From Cladophialophora immunda (Eukaryota > Ascomycota > Eurotiomycetes > Chaetothyriales > Herpotrichiellaceae), in NCBI RefSeq assembly GCF_000835495.1, contig NW_015622547.1, forward strand, positions 1,426,001-1,490,000: a stretch of 64,000 nucleotides of DNA, written 5' to 3'. Shown here one piece after another: positions 1-12,401 of this stretch. Position numbers and translations under genes: made by a program. Numbering within the stretch: the first letter of the stretch is position 1; each line of letters opens with the position of its first letter. The notes below the pieces were generated by a model. The model saw only the letters and a program-made list of their open reading frames with translations. It did not search any database and was not told where the DNA came from.

Positions 1-240
1 TATGGCTAATAGATATCCGAGCCCCTTCCTACTGCTTTTAACTTTTGATAGAGGTCCACTCGAAGAGCTATTAACAGAGATTTGCACCTTAGGTCTTGCA
101 CATATGGCCACAGGTAAGGTCAGACAAAAAGAAACTTCTCAGACTTGATCTTCCTGCAACGGTTCGTATGATGGATGTTTTAGTCTTGCTTCCTGAACGC
201 TCGTGCTTATGTCCTCAATGTATCTCCCATGTTTCCCTTT

Positions 241-1444
241 TCACTCATATTTGATGCCATGGACCAAGGTCCCAATCGGCCCGAACGAAATCTCTATTGT
301 ATCTCCGGTCTTCAAATACCGGGGTGGTTTCATGGCGAAGCCGACCCCTGAACACGTTCCGGTCAGGATGACGCTCCCCGCCTGGAGAGTGTTGCCTTGG
401 CTCAAGAACGCAATGAGTTGGGGCACGTTGAAGACAAAGTCGTCGGTGTTGCCGTTCTGGCGGAGCTCGCCGTTCACGACGGTTTTCAGGGGCAGGACGT
501 GGGGGTTTGGAATCACCTGCAGGGACACACACACCGTCAGAACACGAAACAACATCCCACTCCAACGTTTTGCGTGGTCATTCTTTGACTTCGGGTAGAG
601 AGGTGGCTCGTATTGTTATGACCGGAACCAGCCAGCGCACGCGTATAACAGGGAAAAGGGGAGAGTCGGTAATCACCTTGGTCGAAGCAATACATGGGCC
701 CATGGGACAAAACCCATCGAAGCTCTTCGCGAATGTCATCTGTGGCGGCGGCCAGGTTCCCACCAAGTCAGGATCCGACTGCCATTTCCTGGGCGCCGGC
801 CGTCAGTACTTGCGTGGAAATGCTTGAGAAGGTCCGTTTCCAGCGAGGCTCACCTTGCCGACATGTCGTCCGCTGCTGTGTAGCCGAGCACATAGTCCAT
901 GGCGTCCTCGACTTTGATGTCCTTGCCCTCTTTGCCGATGACGATTGCCAATTCCGCCTCGTAATCCGCTTGCCCGTCCTGGATCAGCTTCGGAATGGGG
1001 ATGTCGTCGCCGTAGCCAGCCACGGCGTTGGGGAATTTGGCGAAGAGGAGAGGGTTCCTGGGGATTTCCATGTTCATTTCCTTAACTTCGACGTTGCGGC
1101 CAGTTGGTCAGCCGAAAAGCACGTTGCGATCTGATATCAAGGAGACGAATGGAGGTCTGTTCCTTACGATGGGACCTGTAGTTTCCTCCAATGCACCTCA
1201 ACGCTGGTACCATGTCTCTTGCCAAGGGTCCCAGCAGCTTCTTCACCTTTACGATTTTATCGGTGACTTTGCAGTCGGGGGACAATGGATTCCCCTCGAT
1301 GAGCTTTGCTGTTAGACTGTGGGCATTCTTTGGGTTTCCAATGTCGAAGTCCGGCGAAGGCACCACCGCGTCACCGAAACGAACCTGATCATCTTCGGCG
1401 CTGACAAAACGGATCAGCCGCAACCAAGGTACTTCGACTGGCAT
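241..1444 (-). CDS. FAH-family (fumarylacetoacetate hydrolase-like) protein
   Basis: Four exons can be joined in frame on the minus strand: 1444-1168, 1085-854, 788-677 and 516-241, giving 298 residues, the usual length for fungal FAHD1/hydroxyheptadienedioate-isomerase relatives. The ATG at 1444 begins a typical FAH N-terminus (LIRFVSAEDD). Further conserved stretches are GGNYRSH, the metal-binding YEAELAIVIGK segment, GYTAADDMSAR, SFDGFCPMGPCI, and a C-terminal half with LSQGNTLQAGSVILTGT and GDTIEISFGPIGTLVH. Family members use Mg2+ or Mn2+ to cleave C-C bonds, decarboxylate or tautomerise ring-cleavage products; the substrate here is unknown. The last intron (517-676, 160 bases) is long for this window. 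The gene is divergent from the flavoprotein at 2109, which suggests joint action in a small catabolic pathway. Confidence 0.85.
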
Positions 1445-2108
1445 GTTCTTCCGTCAAGACTGAACAATGGCATTCAAAGTTGGTTGGGGATACCAACTAT
1501 CCTCACGAGGACATCTGTTTCCTATGAACAGTTGGTTGGATTTAACATGTTGCAATCCAAGGCTAAGCCGGCCTTTGTCCAGTAAATCCCACATGATGGT
1601 CAGCATCAGCATGGGAGCTCACACTTGTCGCACACCTATCGAAACATACGTTTCCCAACCTCCGACGTCGGTGGCAATGTCACCCATCTATTTGTCGCTT
1701 CTTGTTCCGAGGATATTGGAGGGATTGAGTTTCAAGTCCTCGGACTTGTTCCCACATCGTCCGCGGACTCGCTGCAAGGCCCGAAGTCTAGGGATATGAT
1801 CTCTGATTCGCCAAGTTGCTTCTTCCTTTGTGTAGAGCGGTACGGGATCAACCCTCTGCATTATTTAATTCCTGGGCTACCGTTCCGATACCGCGGAGGT
1901 GGCTAAACGTGGTGAAATGCATTCTCTGTGCTCAACTACTCACGGTGTCTCGAATTGAAGTTGCGAAACGGAAAATAATTCGGTCCAACAATATCCCTCC
2001 AAGATTCATCCTTGGGATTATGAGTTTTAGACGGCTGTATGAAAGAGGATCTGACGCAAAAGAGACCTACGATTTGAAAGGACTGAGAGACTGAAGTGAG
2101 AACTGAAG
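1445..2108. promoter_or_regulatory. Divergent promoter region between FAH-family gene and flavoprotein
   Basis: This 664-base spacer separates the two divergent starts at 1444 and 2109. It contains no credible coding sequence on either strand. Shared regulation of the two genes is likely from position only; I recognise no specific operator. Confidence 0.5.
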
Positions 2109-3569
2109 ATGGGGTCCCCGATTGAAGATTTGAAGAGCCCTGTGGATGTCATTGTCGTTGGATCCGGGGTCGCCGGTGTTTCGGCGGCCATCGAGGCAGC
2201 AGTCAAGGGGTTGGAGGTGGTAGTTCTTGAAGCCCAAAACACTTTGGGCGGAGCGTCTATCATCAGTGGAGGAGCATGCTGTTTTGTCGGCACGTCGCTA
2301 CAACAGGAACAGAAAGTCCAAGACTCCGTCGAGCTGGCATTTTCAGATTGGATCAAGTTCGGAGGTCCAACCGCAGACGTGGCCTGGGCGCGTAAGTACC
2401 TTGAAAACAGTCGCGTCGACGTGTGCGGGTGGCTGGAGGACATGGGTGTGCGCTGGAAAACTCTCATGCAGCCCGAAGGCAACAGCGTCCCGCGATGGCA
2501 TCTCCCGGAGGGCTGGGGCCAGGCGATAATGTCGAGACTGATCGAGAGAGCAAAGATGCTGGGGGTCGATTTCAAGACTCACGCCTGCGTCGAACGGCTT
2601 ATCGTCGAGAACGAGAATGTAAAGGGAGTCGAACTTCTTTTTCATGATTCTGCACACACGCTCATTGCTACAAATGTCATTGTAAGCACAGGAGGCTTCT
2701 CTGGGAACATTGCCAAAGTGATGGATTGGGCCCCCTGCCTGCGGAATGTCTCACGAGTTCTCAGTGGAGGTTCATCCGCGGCGAAAGGGTTAGGGCATGA
2801 GATGCTCCTCAGAGATGCTGGCGCGGATCTCGTCTGCTTGGATCATATCTGGGTGTACCCGGTAGGTACACCAGACCCGACTGACCCCGACGGAAAAAGA
2901 GGCTTGGGAGTGCGAGGTTTTCGCAGGGAGATCTGGCTGAACAGTGAAGGGCGGCGATTCCACAACGAACAATTCAAGGGTCCTCGCTCCGGGACTCCAG
3001 CTCTATTGTCTCAGCCCGGCCAGACGCTTTGGGTTGTGTTCCCCCAGTCTGATATTGGCGACCTAGAAATAATCAACAATCCTGCATTCTTTCCACCCCA
3101 GCTGGCTGGGCACACGCACGCAGCGGTGAAAAATTTCTGGACAGATTCAGACTATGCCTGGCTGGCCCAGGACATAGATGAATTGTCCCAGGCTATTGGA
3201 CTTCCTGCCGACAATGTGCGCGAAACCGTTAGTGCGTTCAATGCCGACATTACTGCCGGCCTGTCGCGGGACTCCCGGTTTGGACGACCTCTCGCTGGAC
3301 TTGTGCCTTTGACGGAAAATCTTGCAGCCATCCAGCTTTTCCCGATGGCGCAAAAGACTTTCGGAGGAGTTCGCACGGACCTGCAGTGCCGAGTGTTGAA
3401 TCGGTCGAATAGGCAGATATCTGGACTTTACGCCGCAGGAGAGGTAGCAGGGATGGCCGGGGGATGCATCAACGGACGGGCTGCGCTTGAGGGAACAATG
3501 TATGGACCCTGCATTTACTCGGGAAGAGTTGCTGGTAGAGCTGTGAGAGCGAAGACATCACATGGCTGA
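2109..3569 (+). CDS. FAD-dependent oxidoreductase (FAD_binding_2 / 3-ketosteroid dehydrogenase-like)
   Basis: A single exon encodes 486 residues. The N-terminus has a Rossmann FAD site, IVVGSGVAGVSAA (Gly18, Gly20, Gly23), followed by an acidic ribose-binding residue in VVLEAQNTLGGAS. The C-terminus has the second FAD motif of the fumarate reductase/KstD superfamily, GLYAAGEVAG followed by GGCINGRAALEG. The length fits the soluble single-domain members (about 480-560). These flavoproteins perform alpha,beta-dehydrogenation of ketones or reduce enoates. The gene is divergent from an FAH-family hydrolase and precedes a Zn2Cys6 regulator, which suggests a catabolic role. Fumarate reductase proper is less likely because no heme or secretion domain is present. 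Substrate unknown. Confidence 0.82.
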   Translation: MGSPIEDLKSPVDVIVVGSGVAGVSAAIEAAVKGLEVVVLEAQNTLGGASIISGGACCFVGTSLQQEQKVQDSVELAFSDWIKFGGPTADVAWARKYLENSRVDVCGWLEDMGVRWKTLMQPEGNSVPRWHLPEGWGQAIMSRLIERAKMLGVDFKTHACVERLIVENENVKGVELLFHDSAHTLIATNVIVSTGGFSGNIAKVMDWAPCLRNVSRVLSGGSSAAKGLGHEMLLRDAGADLVCLDHIWVYPVGTPDPTDPDGKRGLGVRGFRREIWLNSEGRRFHNEQFKGPRSGTPALLSQPGQTLWVVFPQSDIGDLEIINNPAFFPPQLAGHTHAAVKNFWTDSDYAWLAQDIDELSQAIGLPADNVRETVSAFNADITAGLSRDSRFGRPLAGLVPLTENLAAIQLFPMAQKTFGGVRTDLQCRVLNRSNRQISGLYAAGEVAGMAGGCINGRAALEGTMYGPCIYSGRVAGRAVRAKTSHG

Positions 3570-4132
3570 TCCGAGAACCAGGAGGCGGTAGTGGACGAGT
3601 CAGAGCTGTGAGGCAGCTTTCCCCTGTGCACACCCTCCGCGGACTCTCCGCGGACGCCTCGAGATTTAGGTTCAAGCGACCCCTCGCTCGCAATTAGATC
3701 GTCTAGGTCAGTCACCATTACTTGCAGAGGAGGGCGTAGCAAAATAGAAAGGACATTTGCTGATCGGAAGGCTTCCTTATTTGTCACCTGTCCGAGAACA
3801 ACGAGGCACACTCGGCTATTTCTGTATTGCCCAACAAGGCTAGCCGCTAATGAGTCTCCACTATGGGGTTCTGGGGTCGCCTCCCCGCCCTACCGTCTCG
3901 GCTAGGTATATGTAATTTAGTCCTTCTTGCAAAGAGTTCTACCCCGCGCTCTTTGCTCCGATAGTGCCGAGACCCCTGTTGTCATTGACATGATTGTACC
4001 ATAGCTGCTTCCAATCACCTCGTTACGTGCGACTTTACTCTGCAACAGGGCTTCCTTCCATCTTGAAGCCTTCACTCTCTGGGATAAAAGATCCTAAGTG
4101 ACACTGTCCTCAGCCATTCCTGATGTTGCACG
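3570..4132. other. Intergenic spacer
   Basis: It holds the 3' end of the flavoprotein transcript and the promoter of the regulator that starts at 4133. No RNA gene, repeat or conserved coding segment is visible. Confidence 0.5.
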
Positions 4133-6935
4133 ATGAAGAGGACGTGGGAGGCTTCTGGCGATCAGAGGCCGAAAGCTCCTCGGCGACAAGAGCCAGTTTC
4201 ATGCCAGTTTTGCCGGAGCAAGAAGCTGAGATGTGATCGATTGACGCCTTGCTCCAATTGTTCCTCCAGACACATTCCATGTGTCCCAGCTCTCCAAGGT
4301 CAGTGAAAGTTGATAGTATCGACAGTATGTGGCCATTCAGGAAATTGCCGATTTGGAATACATGAGCAGCCCTCACTACAGCCTCGGTCCTCGCAGAGTT
4401 TCTTTCAACTTGAGCTACATGCATCCTGATTCCTGTGTGAACATTTTCAGCTGTAGCTGGGTGCGAGCACAGCCTCCTTTTACCGTCTTTTCTCTCCTCG
4501 GAACTGACTCACCGATTAGGCTCCATCCGTACAACGACACAACCAGAAAGTACGGTTGAAAGACCGTCCTTAGAAGCTAGTGCTCTGCAATCTAAGTAAG
4601 TTGTGATCAAGCATCTGAGATCGCACATTGGCTAAGATTTTGATGGCAGTGAATCTGACCTCGCTGAGCGCGTACGGAGACTCGAGCAAGCCCTGTTTGC
4701 AACGGGAGAACAAAGGCAGCCTCGTCGCGACACGGCGGATCGACAAAGTGACTGGGAATTGTCTACCTCAGACGATCATGTTCACTTCCCAGCGCAGGGC
4801 CAATCGGACCATGAAGCTGACGCTCCGCAAGGCCCGGAGATCGTTGAATATCCTGCGCCTGGCACCGAGGTCAGGCTTCAGGCGCAGGAATTGATGTTGA
4901 CCACGGTATATAATCTTCTCATCATTGCACACGTTCACGACCCGATATCGCTGATCCATCTATCACCGGATGTAGAACGAGTATTTACTCCTGGGAACAG
5001 CACCGCAATACAAACCATTACCCATCGCAGAGCTTGTTCAAATCTTGCCTACTCGCACCAAAGCGAGAAAGCTCTTCAGATTCTACGTGGACAACGTCAA
5101 TTGGGATCAACACATTGTCCATGTTCCTACCACGGTCCGCGACCTCGAACTCATCTACGACCAACTCGCTGAGGGAATGAAACCAGAGGGCTTTCGGTTG
5201 GCTCTCATTGCGGCAATCTTTGCAGTGGCGGCGTATTTCTGGCCGGAGCCGCCTCCCTCAGAACCCACGCTACAAGATCCCAAAAGCTGTTGCCGGAAGT
5301 GGATTCTCCTGATTCAACATGCACTGATGGAGTCAAACCACCTGAACTTCCCCACGCTCGAAACACTGCAGGCAAAGATGCTTCTCACGCACTTTCTACC
5401 CATCTTCCCGCAGACGACGGGACGCAGGAGCTATCAAACCCAACTCGTCAACGCGGCGCACATGCTTCAAATCCATCTCGTCGACTCTCCTCGTGAGCGG
5501 GCCCTTCGGGGGAAGGATACCCGGGACGTGATAGAGCTTGAGGTCAAGAGAAGAGTGTGGTGGAACATCGTGGCGTGCGACTGGTACGTATGACAGCCTC
5601 TTCCTCCTGGGTCAAAGCGCGTCAAGGCCTTTTCTGGACATTTCGGACTAACCGATACCTAGGATGCTGTCCTTCATGACCGGGCCGCAGCTGGGCACTT
5701 ACATCATCCACCCCGATCAGATGAACGTCGAGTTTCCGAGCAACATCGACGACAAGGACATTACGGCTGACGGGAACCACGACGAACCGGTCCTCGGCTC
5801 GCCCACTGAAATGACCTTCACGATCGCGAAGATCCGCGTCAGCACCGTGATCCGCGAACTCATCGACACGGCGAACAAGGCCAAGGTGAACGTCGACGAG
5901 CTCGACTATGAGCGGATCCTCGTTTTCGACAAGAAGCTGAACGACGTGTACGACACGCTGCCCCCGTATTTCCGGTACGAGGACGCCAGTCGGCCGTATG
6001 TCCAGGAGATCTACACCGCACGCCCATACCTGGAGCGGCAGCGGAACTTTCTGCTGTTTGGACTCTACATCCGGCTCTCGCTGCTCCACCGACCCTTTTT
6101 GACCCGGTCCTACAAGGAGCCACGCTACCGTTACAGCCGGATGGTTTGTCTCCGGTCGGCACGAATTGTGATCGAACTGCAAAAGGCCATGCGGGAAGTC
6201 AGCTCTGGGCGCATGTGGCTCGTCATGTACCATGTTTTCGTCGCCACCACCACACTGGTCATGGACTATGCCTGCCAACGGGACGACCCGCAAGCTGCGA
6301 CGGAAAGGAAGCAGGAGATTCTCAACTGTTATCGGATCCTGGAGGAAGTCGAGGAACGAGATCCGGAAGTGAAGGAAGGATTGGCCACGCTCAAGCGCAT
6401 CACAAACGAGTGGAGGATGAGGAGCGATTCCGCGCTATACGGCTCGATGGCAAAGAGGCTTCCAGACGAGGTGTCTCGGATGGCGTCTAATCCATCCCGA
6501 CCGAGATCAGAGATACACCATCAGTCTCAACCTCAAATCCAAGGTCATCCTCAACACACACACCATGCGATGCGCCAGACGCCGAACGGCAAAAGAACGA
6601 CAGCGGCAACAGCGACAGCGATGATGAGACCACCCACCGCTACATCGTGCGATCCGTATCTTTCGGGAGTCTCAGAAGCAACAAATAGCAATGATATTAC
6701 TAACCTAGTTTCCGACCGATCAAATTGGTCCCTCGACACGACTCCTCCACAATACATCGCATCCGACATACATCATAGCGGGCCTGGAATAGATGCTGGA
6801 CTGGGATGCGGAGGGCCACCGGTCCCAGACCTGTGGTTCCCACACTTTGACGCGGACTTGGACTCGACGTACGGTCTGCAGTGGGAATCGTTGTTCCGTG
6901 ACTTGGAGAATCAACAAGCCCCGTTCGGTCTTTAA
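4133..6935 (+). CDS. Zn(II)2Cys6 fungal transcription factor with Fungal_trans domain
   Basis: Five exons join in phase: 4133-4298, 4520-4595, 4650-4905, 4976-5583 and 5663-6935, for 792 residues. Exon 1 carries the binuclear zinc cluster with cysteines at 24, 27, 34, 40, 43 and 50 (CX2CX6CX5CX2CX6C) after a basic leader. A short linker and a coiled-coil-like LAERVRRLEQAL segment follow. The middle homology region begins at YLLLGTAPQYKPLPIAEL with LPTRTKARKLFRFYVDNVNW, typical of the fungal-specific regulator domain, and EVKRRVWWNIVACDW precedes the final intron. The C-terminal tail is rich in Gln, His, Thr and Pro, as in activation domains. It lies next to the FAH/flavoprotein pair and may regulate it (inference). 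Exon 2 is only 76 bases and rests on phase and splice signals. Confidence 0.85.
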
Positions 6936-8940
6936 TGGGAACTCGGAAGTATTGTGGACAGGGCAAATGGTGAACAGACTTCCGAGTTTGCAAGTAAGCC
7001 CCGATGTTGTACTCTGTAAGGGTCACAATGCTAGCGCGTCATCATGGCCAATACAATTCCGGTCCGATATATTCATCCCTGCAGGATGCGCGGCTTTTGG
7101 GGCAGTCTAGATTTCCCTCTGTCAGGTTCTGTCATGATGTCACTTATCAAGTCATTTGCGGTACTGCATCTTGACAGCAGCGAGGCTGTGAGTTGAGGAC
7201 GTCGTCGGAATGGAATGTCAGATGCTGTGTGACTCTGTCGTTGGAGGGTTGAAAGGAGAAATTGGTGACCCAGCTGCATGCAATTAGCCCGCGGGATGCG
7301 AAACCCAGCGACATTCCAGGCATCTCGTACAAAGCAAGGAGACACAAATCCAGGGTGAATGCATGAACCCATGAGGATGCAGAGCAGTATAAGAAGTTGC
7401 AGCATGGCTCCGCACGCTGGCGCAAGATTCCTCTTAGCACGATGGAGACTGGTTGAAGTCGTGCTGGATCTCGGACCAATCTGCGACACAGAGGGTGTCC
7501 AGTCAATCTTAATTCACGATCATCGAAGTCCCACCTTGGAGACCGTGCTGTCGCTATCCTCTGCCTGGCACGAGCCTGTTACCCTAATAACGGGCCCCTG
7601 CGCGAAGTCAAATGTGACGGCACCCAATGTGGCTTGCAGCGTCGGCACTCGCACTGCGTTGCAGACAGGAGTGGGCAGAGTCGATGCAGAGAACAGGCCA
7701 CTCTGCCAGGGTACGCCGACCTCGCTGTCATGTTCAAATTTGCCCGAGAGACGAAGTGCTCTTCACGGTGTGGGCTTGGCTGCTTGCGTGGCCTCGATCC
7801 AGCTCTTCATGTCTCGCGTGGTACTGATCTGATAGGTGGTTTGCAGCCGGTGCAGATGGCGAGGTGTCTTGTCCGCTTGACTCGAGACGCACGAGGCAGG
7901 TGCTTCTCCCCAATTCAAGCAAATGGGGACTGACGGAATCGACAAATAGCTTGCGATCCTAACCTGAACAAGTGGGTTGGGCGTTGGACTAGAAGGCAGG
8001 TCTAGGGCATGCGGCGTTGATCAGTCGCAGGCCGGGAGATGTCTCATTGGCGTTTGACCCGAGGGGATCCATGCCCAAGTTTGAGGTAAGCCTGAGCCCC
8101 CCCCCCCCCCAAGTGCCCCCACAGCCTAAAAATCCCGACCACCGTTTGGGCAATCTAGGTAGCAATTGGCTCCGATGGGCGCTGGCTGGTCCCTGAATTT
8201 TGGGCGCCACCAACGAGCCCAAACGCAACTAAACCGGATTCTGGCTTCCCAAACTGCTTTTTCAAGTCACGGCTCGACACGTCGCGCTCCCCAGCAGTGA
8301 GGCTTCGACCCGTTCCTCCTATCCTCGACGTTATCACATCTCTTCACCTTTTTTGTTTCGCTTCTTGTTTTCGCCCACAGAATAAGAAAAAGGCTGTCAG
8401 TCATCCCCAGGGCACCAGCGGGATACTGCAGCCTGTTCCGGGCTCTGACCATTCCTCGTTCACCCTTTTGCACCTGTACCCAATCTTTTCAATTCGTTGT
8501 TTTCCACCCAAACACCACTTTTTCAGCCCGCCAGGTCGCTGGACAACGCAGCAACGACAACAACTCATCTTCTCCCCTTTTTTCCCGGCTTCTTCACACT
8601 CGCTCGCCCTGTTGGATTCCAAATTATCGAACCGCCCAAGTGCCTCGACTTTTCGGCTCACCGATTCGTCCAATGCCGGTAAACCCCTGAAATTACGCAT
8701 CTTCAGTCCTGCATATGCAACTTGCCTGACTGCGAAGCATTGCCACTTACCTGGTCAACTTGTCGTCACCTTTTTGTCCATCGCCCGCCCTACGGTCTTT
8801 CCTTCTTACTCACTTGCATTCTGCGCTTTTGTCACTTAAACAAACACCCTAACCACCGCCTGGGCGATCAGTCAACTATTGTTGAACAGATGAAAAGAAC
8901 CCACGACCCGACTTTCTACCATCTTTGACACTCTGGCACC
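6936..8940. other. Long intergenic region with poly-C tract and pyrimidine-rich leader
   Basis: About 2 kb without a supportable gene. A run of 14 C lies at 8097-8110. From about 8330 to 8900 the plus strand is strongly CT-rich, as expected for the promoter and 5' leader of the highly conserved gene starting at 8941. Open frames here show no family resemblance. Confidence 0.5.
8097..8110. repeat. Homopolymer run of 14 C
   Basis: An uninterrupted C14 lies in the long spacer before the Msb1-domain gene. Such runs vary in length and are prone to assembly error. Confidence 0.85.
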
Positions 8941-11900
8941 ATGCCATTTTTCTCCAAGGTCTTCAAGAGCAAGGATGGCCAGGTCAAAAAGGCCACAGCG
9001 CCTGTCGCAAACGGAGACTCCCACAAGAAGCCTCAATGGTCAGACGCATGGGCGCGGACGAGGGTCGATCCCGACGAGGTGTCTGAGCTCCTGCATCTGT
9101 GCACGGCCGAGTTGAAGTCGAGAGGTTAGTTCCGATAATTCCTACGACTTTGCCGATGCTGATTCTACTCTAGCACTCGACATCCCTTTCTTACTACTAC
9201 CATTTCGTCCTTCGTCCGACCCTTCTGCTGCGAGAACTTTTGTTCGCAATTTCTTTCTGCCGCCTCACGATCGAGAACCTTTACGGGGTTCCTTTTTGGA
9301 AACGGAGCTTCGCATGACGGAGGTTATGGTAGGGCACAAGGAGAACACAAATACATACAGCCCGCTGACCAGTGTGTAGGTCCTGATAAGTGTTATGAAA
9401 TGGTGCTGGGCCCGCTTGCCTGGGGGCATTGTAACATGGGAGGTCTACGAGGCGTTCAGAGTCGGAGAAAAAGGTCAGATATATTCCCAATGCGCCGTGT
9501 CACCAAAGACTGACAAATCCAGACTCTAGCTTTGCGCGCGACGCGTTCAGCACATTCATTCCAATTGGCGTTGAGGCGCCCGCTCGCCTTCAAATCATTC
9601 AAGACTTTTTCGACCTCCTTGCTTCACTTGCAGCACATGGCAAAGCTAATGGGCTGGGCGGCCACAAAGTTTCAAGATATGCTGGGTGGTGGGCATTTGA
9701 ACATTACGATGCAGGAAAAGGGTTTGAGTCTGGATATCAATCCTGGTCAAAGTACGAAGTTCTCCATTCCTGCACCACCGTGTTACTAATTTGGACAGTG
9801 CTGCCAACGCAACAGCTCATCTCTTCTTCGCCTATCTGCGGTCCATGTCGCCTGGCGCGGGCAAAGCAAGCGGAATCCTGAGCCTTCCGAGGTCGCTGCA
9901 ACAACTTCTTGACTCGACCACCTACCCTCCAAAGCACGCTCTATTATCGAATGATACCACAAAGGTCGTCATGATTGTTGACGTAGTGTCGCCAACCCCA
10001 TACGCTTTATTGCGACGGGCCAAGAACTTCGAATATCGAGACGATGATCGAGGACTACAACAGTTTGCCAGTTATGACGACCCGGTACAGGCTCTTACCG
10101 ATGAATGTCGGCGCGTCCTCAAGGCAATCTCTTCTGCCAACCAATCCCAAGTCTCCAATGCGAAAACTTCCACAAGCTTGACAGACCCGTCCTGGTCACG
10201 ATTTGAAGACATCGGGTTTGGCAGCTCCCTCGAGGATGATGAAGAAGACGATGAGGGGCTGCTTGGTCGCAGAGTTGTCTCGACGCGACCTATGCATGCC
10301 TCAGCTCGGGGAGGGGGATATCAGGATCTCGCTCGACCAACAACTCCCTCGTGGGCTGATTTCCTTTCCTCTGGATTTGCTGACGAGCACGGCAACAAAG
10401 CCCCCGCACCTATTCTACTTCCCCCTGACAAGATTCTCCCTCCTATTCATACAACTGCGCCTAGAGGACAAAGTTCGCAGTCACACCGGAGAAATCTCGA
10501 CACCCAGCTGAACCTAGATCCAGGTGAGTTGGCTAGCATTACCAAGGTCAATGTCGATGATTCCTTTTGGTGGGTCTGGATCAGTAGTCTTGCTTCAGAG
10601 GAGCCAACCTCGCGAAAAGCTGTGTTCGGTCGATGCGCCCTGATCGAGACTATTTTCCCAGATGACAGATGGATGGTGATGGAGGAGCAGGTCAAAGGCG
10701 CTGCACCAGAGCCTGCGGCCGGAGCGTATATCGCGGAGAAGAAGAAGACGTTCCTGGGATTCACAACCAAACGCGGTCGGATAACCCGAAGGGGTTCAGG
10801 TTCGAAGAAGAGCCCTCTCTCGCCCGATGTCCAACTCTCGGGCAATAGAACCACGCTCGCCCCAGATCAACAGGCTAAGATCCAAAAAGCTGCGGCCGAG
10901 CTATCTAGGAGAAAAGAGGCCGAGCAAAAGGAGGAGCAAGCGGCTCTGGCGACTCGTCGCGGACGTATGCAAGAACCCATTCTAGCGTCCAAGACCAACA
11001 GCATCTTTACACTGGGTCCGTTGATCAAGGACGAGGCCTCGCCAGCATTACAATGGGCAAGTCAATATGACAAGAAGGCGATCCGGGCTAAGTATCTGGG
11101 CGACTCACTTGCCGGGAAAGGCTCTCGTGAGCTGTTGAACGTGCCTCAAAATGGCCTCGGCATCACCAGGTCAACTTCGACGCTGTCTGTGGTCAGCAAG
11201 AACAAAGACCTCCCGCCATCACCGGCCGAAAGGCCGACACGTCCGGCTGTTATTGAAAGATCCCAGTCTACTGAGCCTCCCATAGCACCGCCGGTTGTCA
11301 TTGAGGCTGCTCCAATCCCTGTCGAACCGACCGATCCAGTCCAAACTCAAGCGACAACAGAGGCAGCAGAAGTGCCTCTGCCTCCAACCACGCCGGAGAT
11401 TGTGGAGATCCAGCCCGTCAAGCCTCAACCCACCAAATTGAGGAAATCTCTCGACCAGCAGCCTCGTTCTCCCGAGCAGAAAAAGCCGAGAGGAAAGACT
11501 CCGACGGGCCCCCCTCCTGTGCAGAAAACTAGTGGTATTCGGCGTCTGTTTGGGACTAAGCGCTCCAAGTCACGGGAGTCCAGAGTCCCAGAACCCCCTG
11601 AATCACCAGTCAACGTGGACGAAGATCCGGCTGTTGCTGCAGCTAGACGTGCCCTGGAGGGCAAACCTGCGCTTCCCGCCGAAGGCTCCGCTTCGCCTCC
11701 TCTCAGTCCTGGCCACTTCCATCGCCTCGCAACCGTTAAGGCTTCCCAACCTCAACCACCGAGTGTGAACGAAGCGCCAAAGACGCCGCAAATGACCGCT
11801 GCGTCTATACAAAGAGAAGTGACCCCGGAACCGTCTACGGAACACAATGGGTACGGCGAAGTCGTTGCGCCACCCCGGACACGCCGCGATGAAGAATATG

Positions 11901-12401
11901 ATCAGCTCTCTCGGGTAGACACAAACGAGCGTGAACATGCTGATCGTGAATTCTCGACCTTCGATCAAGGTCCTCTGGTTGATCAGCCAGCTTTCGTGCC
12001 TGTGGACACGCCACCGAGAGAAGAGTTTTTGACACCCATCGAGGAGCCTCCCCATGCGCCTGTCAGCCTTCATTCCGGACGGTCGTTCCAGCAAACGGAG
12101 AGCTCGGTGGAGGAGGACGATGGACCAGCCCTCACGCAACAGGTCAGTCCTGGAGACCGCTGGGCCCAGATTCGACGGAATGCGGCCGAGCGAGCAGCGA
12201 GACAATCAGAGGAGCAGACTTCACGGAGTCGTACGGAGACACGAACCGACGATGGAGAAACCAGTGGGGAAGAGAGTAAGTCTTGAAGCAGAGTCTGCAA
12301 GGAACCGTACTAACCATGCTGTAGCGATTGAATCACGGGTTGCACGAATCAAGGCCCGAGTGGCTGAATTGACTGGAAACATGGATGGCGCCCGACGATA
12401 A
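8941..12401 (+). CDS. Msb1/Mug8-domain (DUF1708) polarity/RhoGAP-like protein
   Basis: Six exons join in phase: 8941-9124, 9174-9328, 9380-9473, 9523-9751, 9799-12275 and 12325-12401, for 1071 residues. The N-terminal 330 residues match the fungal Msb1/Mug8 domain: WSDAWARTRVDPDEV, ELKSRALDIPFLLLPFRP, SVMKWCWARLPGGIVTWEVY, FFDLLASLAAHGK, YAGWWAFEH and ATAHLFFAYLRSMSP. In yeast, Msb1 interacts with the Cdc42/Rho1 polarity and cell-wall integrity machinery; the fungal domain is RhoGAP-related. The rest is low-complexity, Pro/Ser/Glu-rich and probably disordered, with a short basic coiled-coil-like end (ESRVARIKARVAELTG) added by the last small exon. The conserved N-terminus makes the call firm; function in this organism is inferred. 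Confidence 0.9.
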
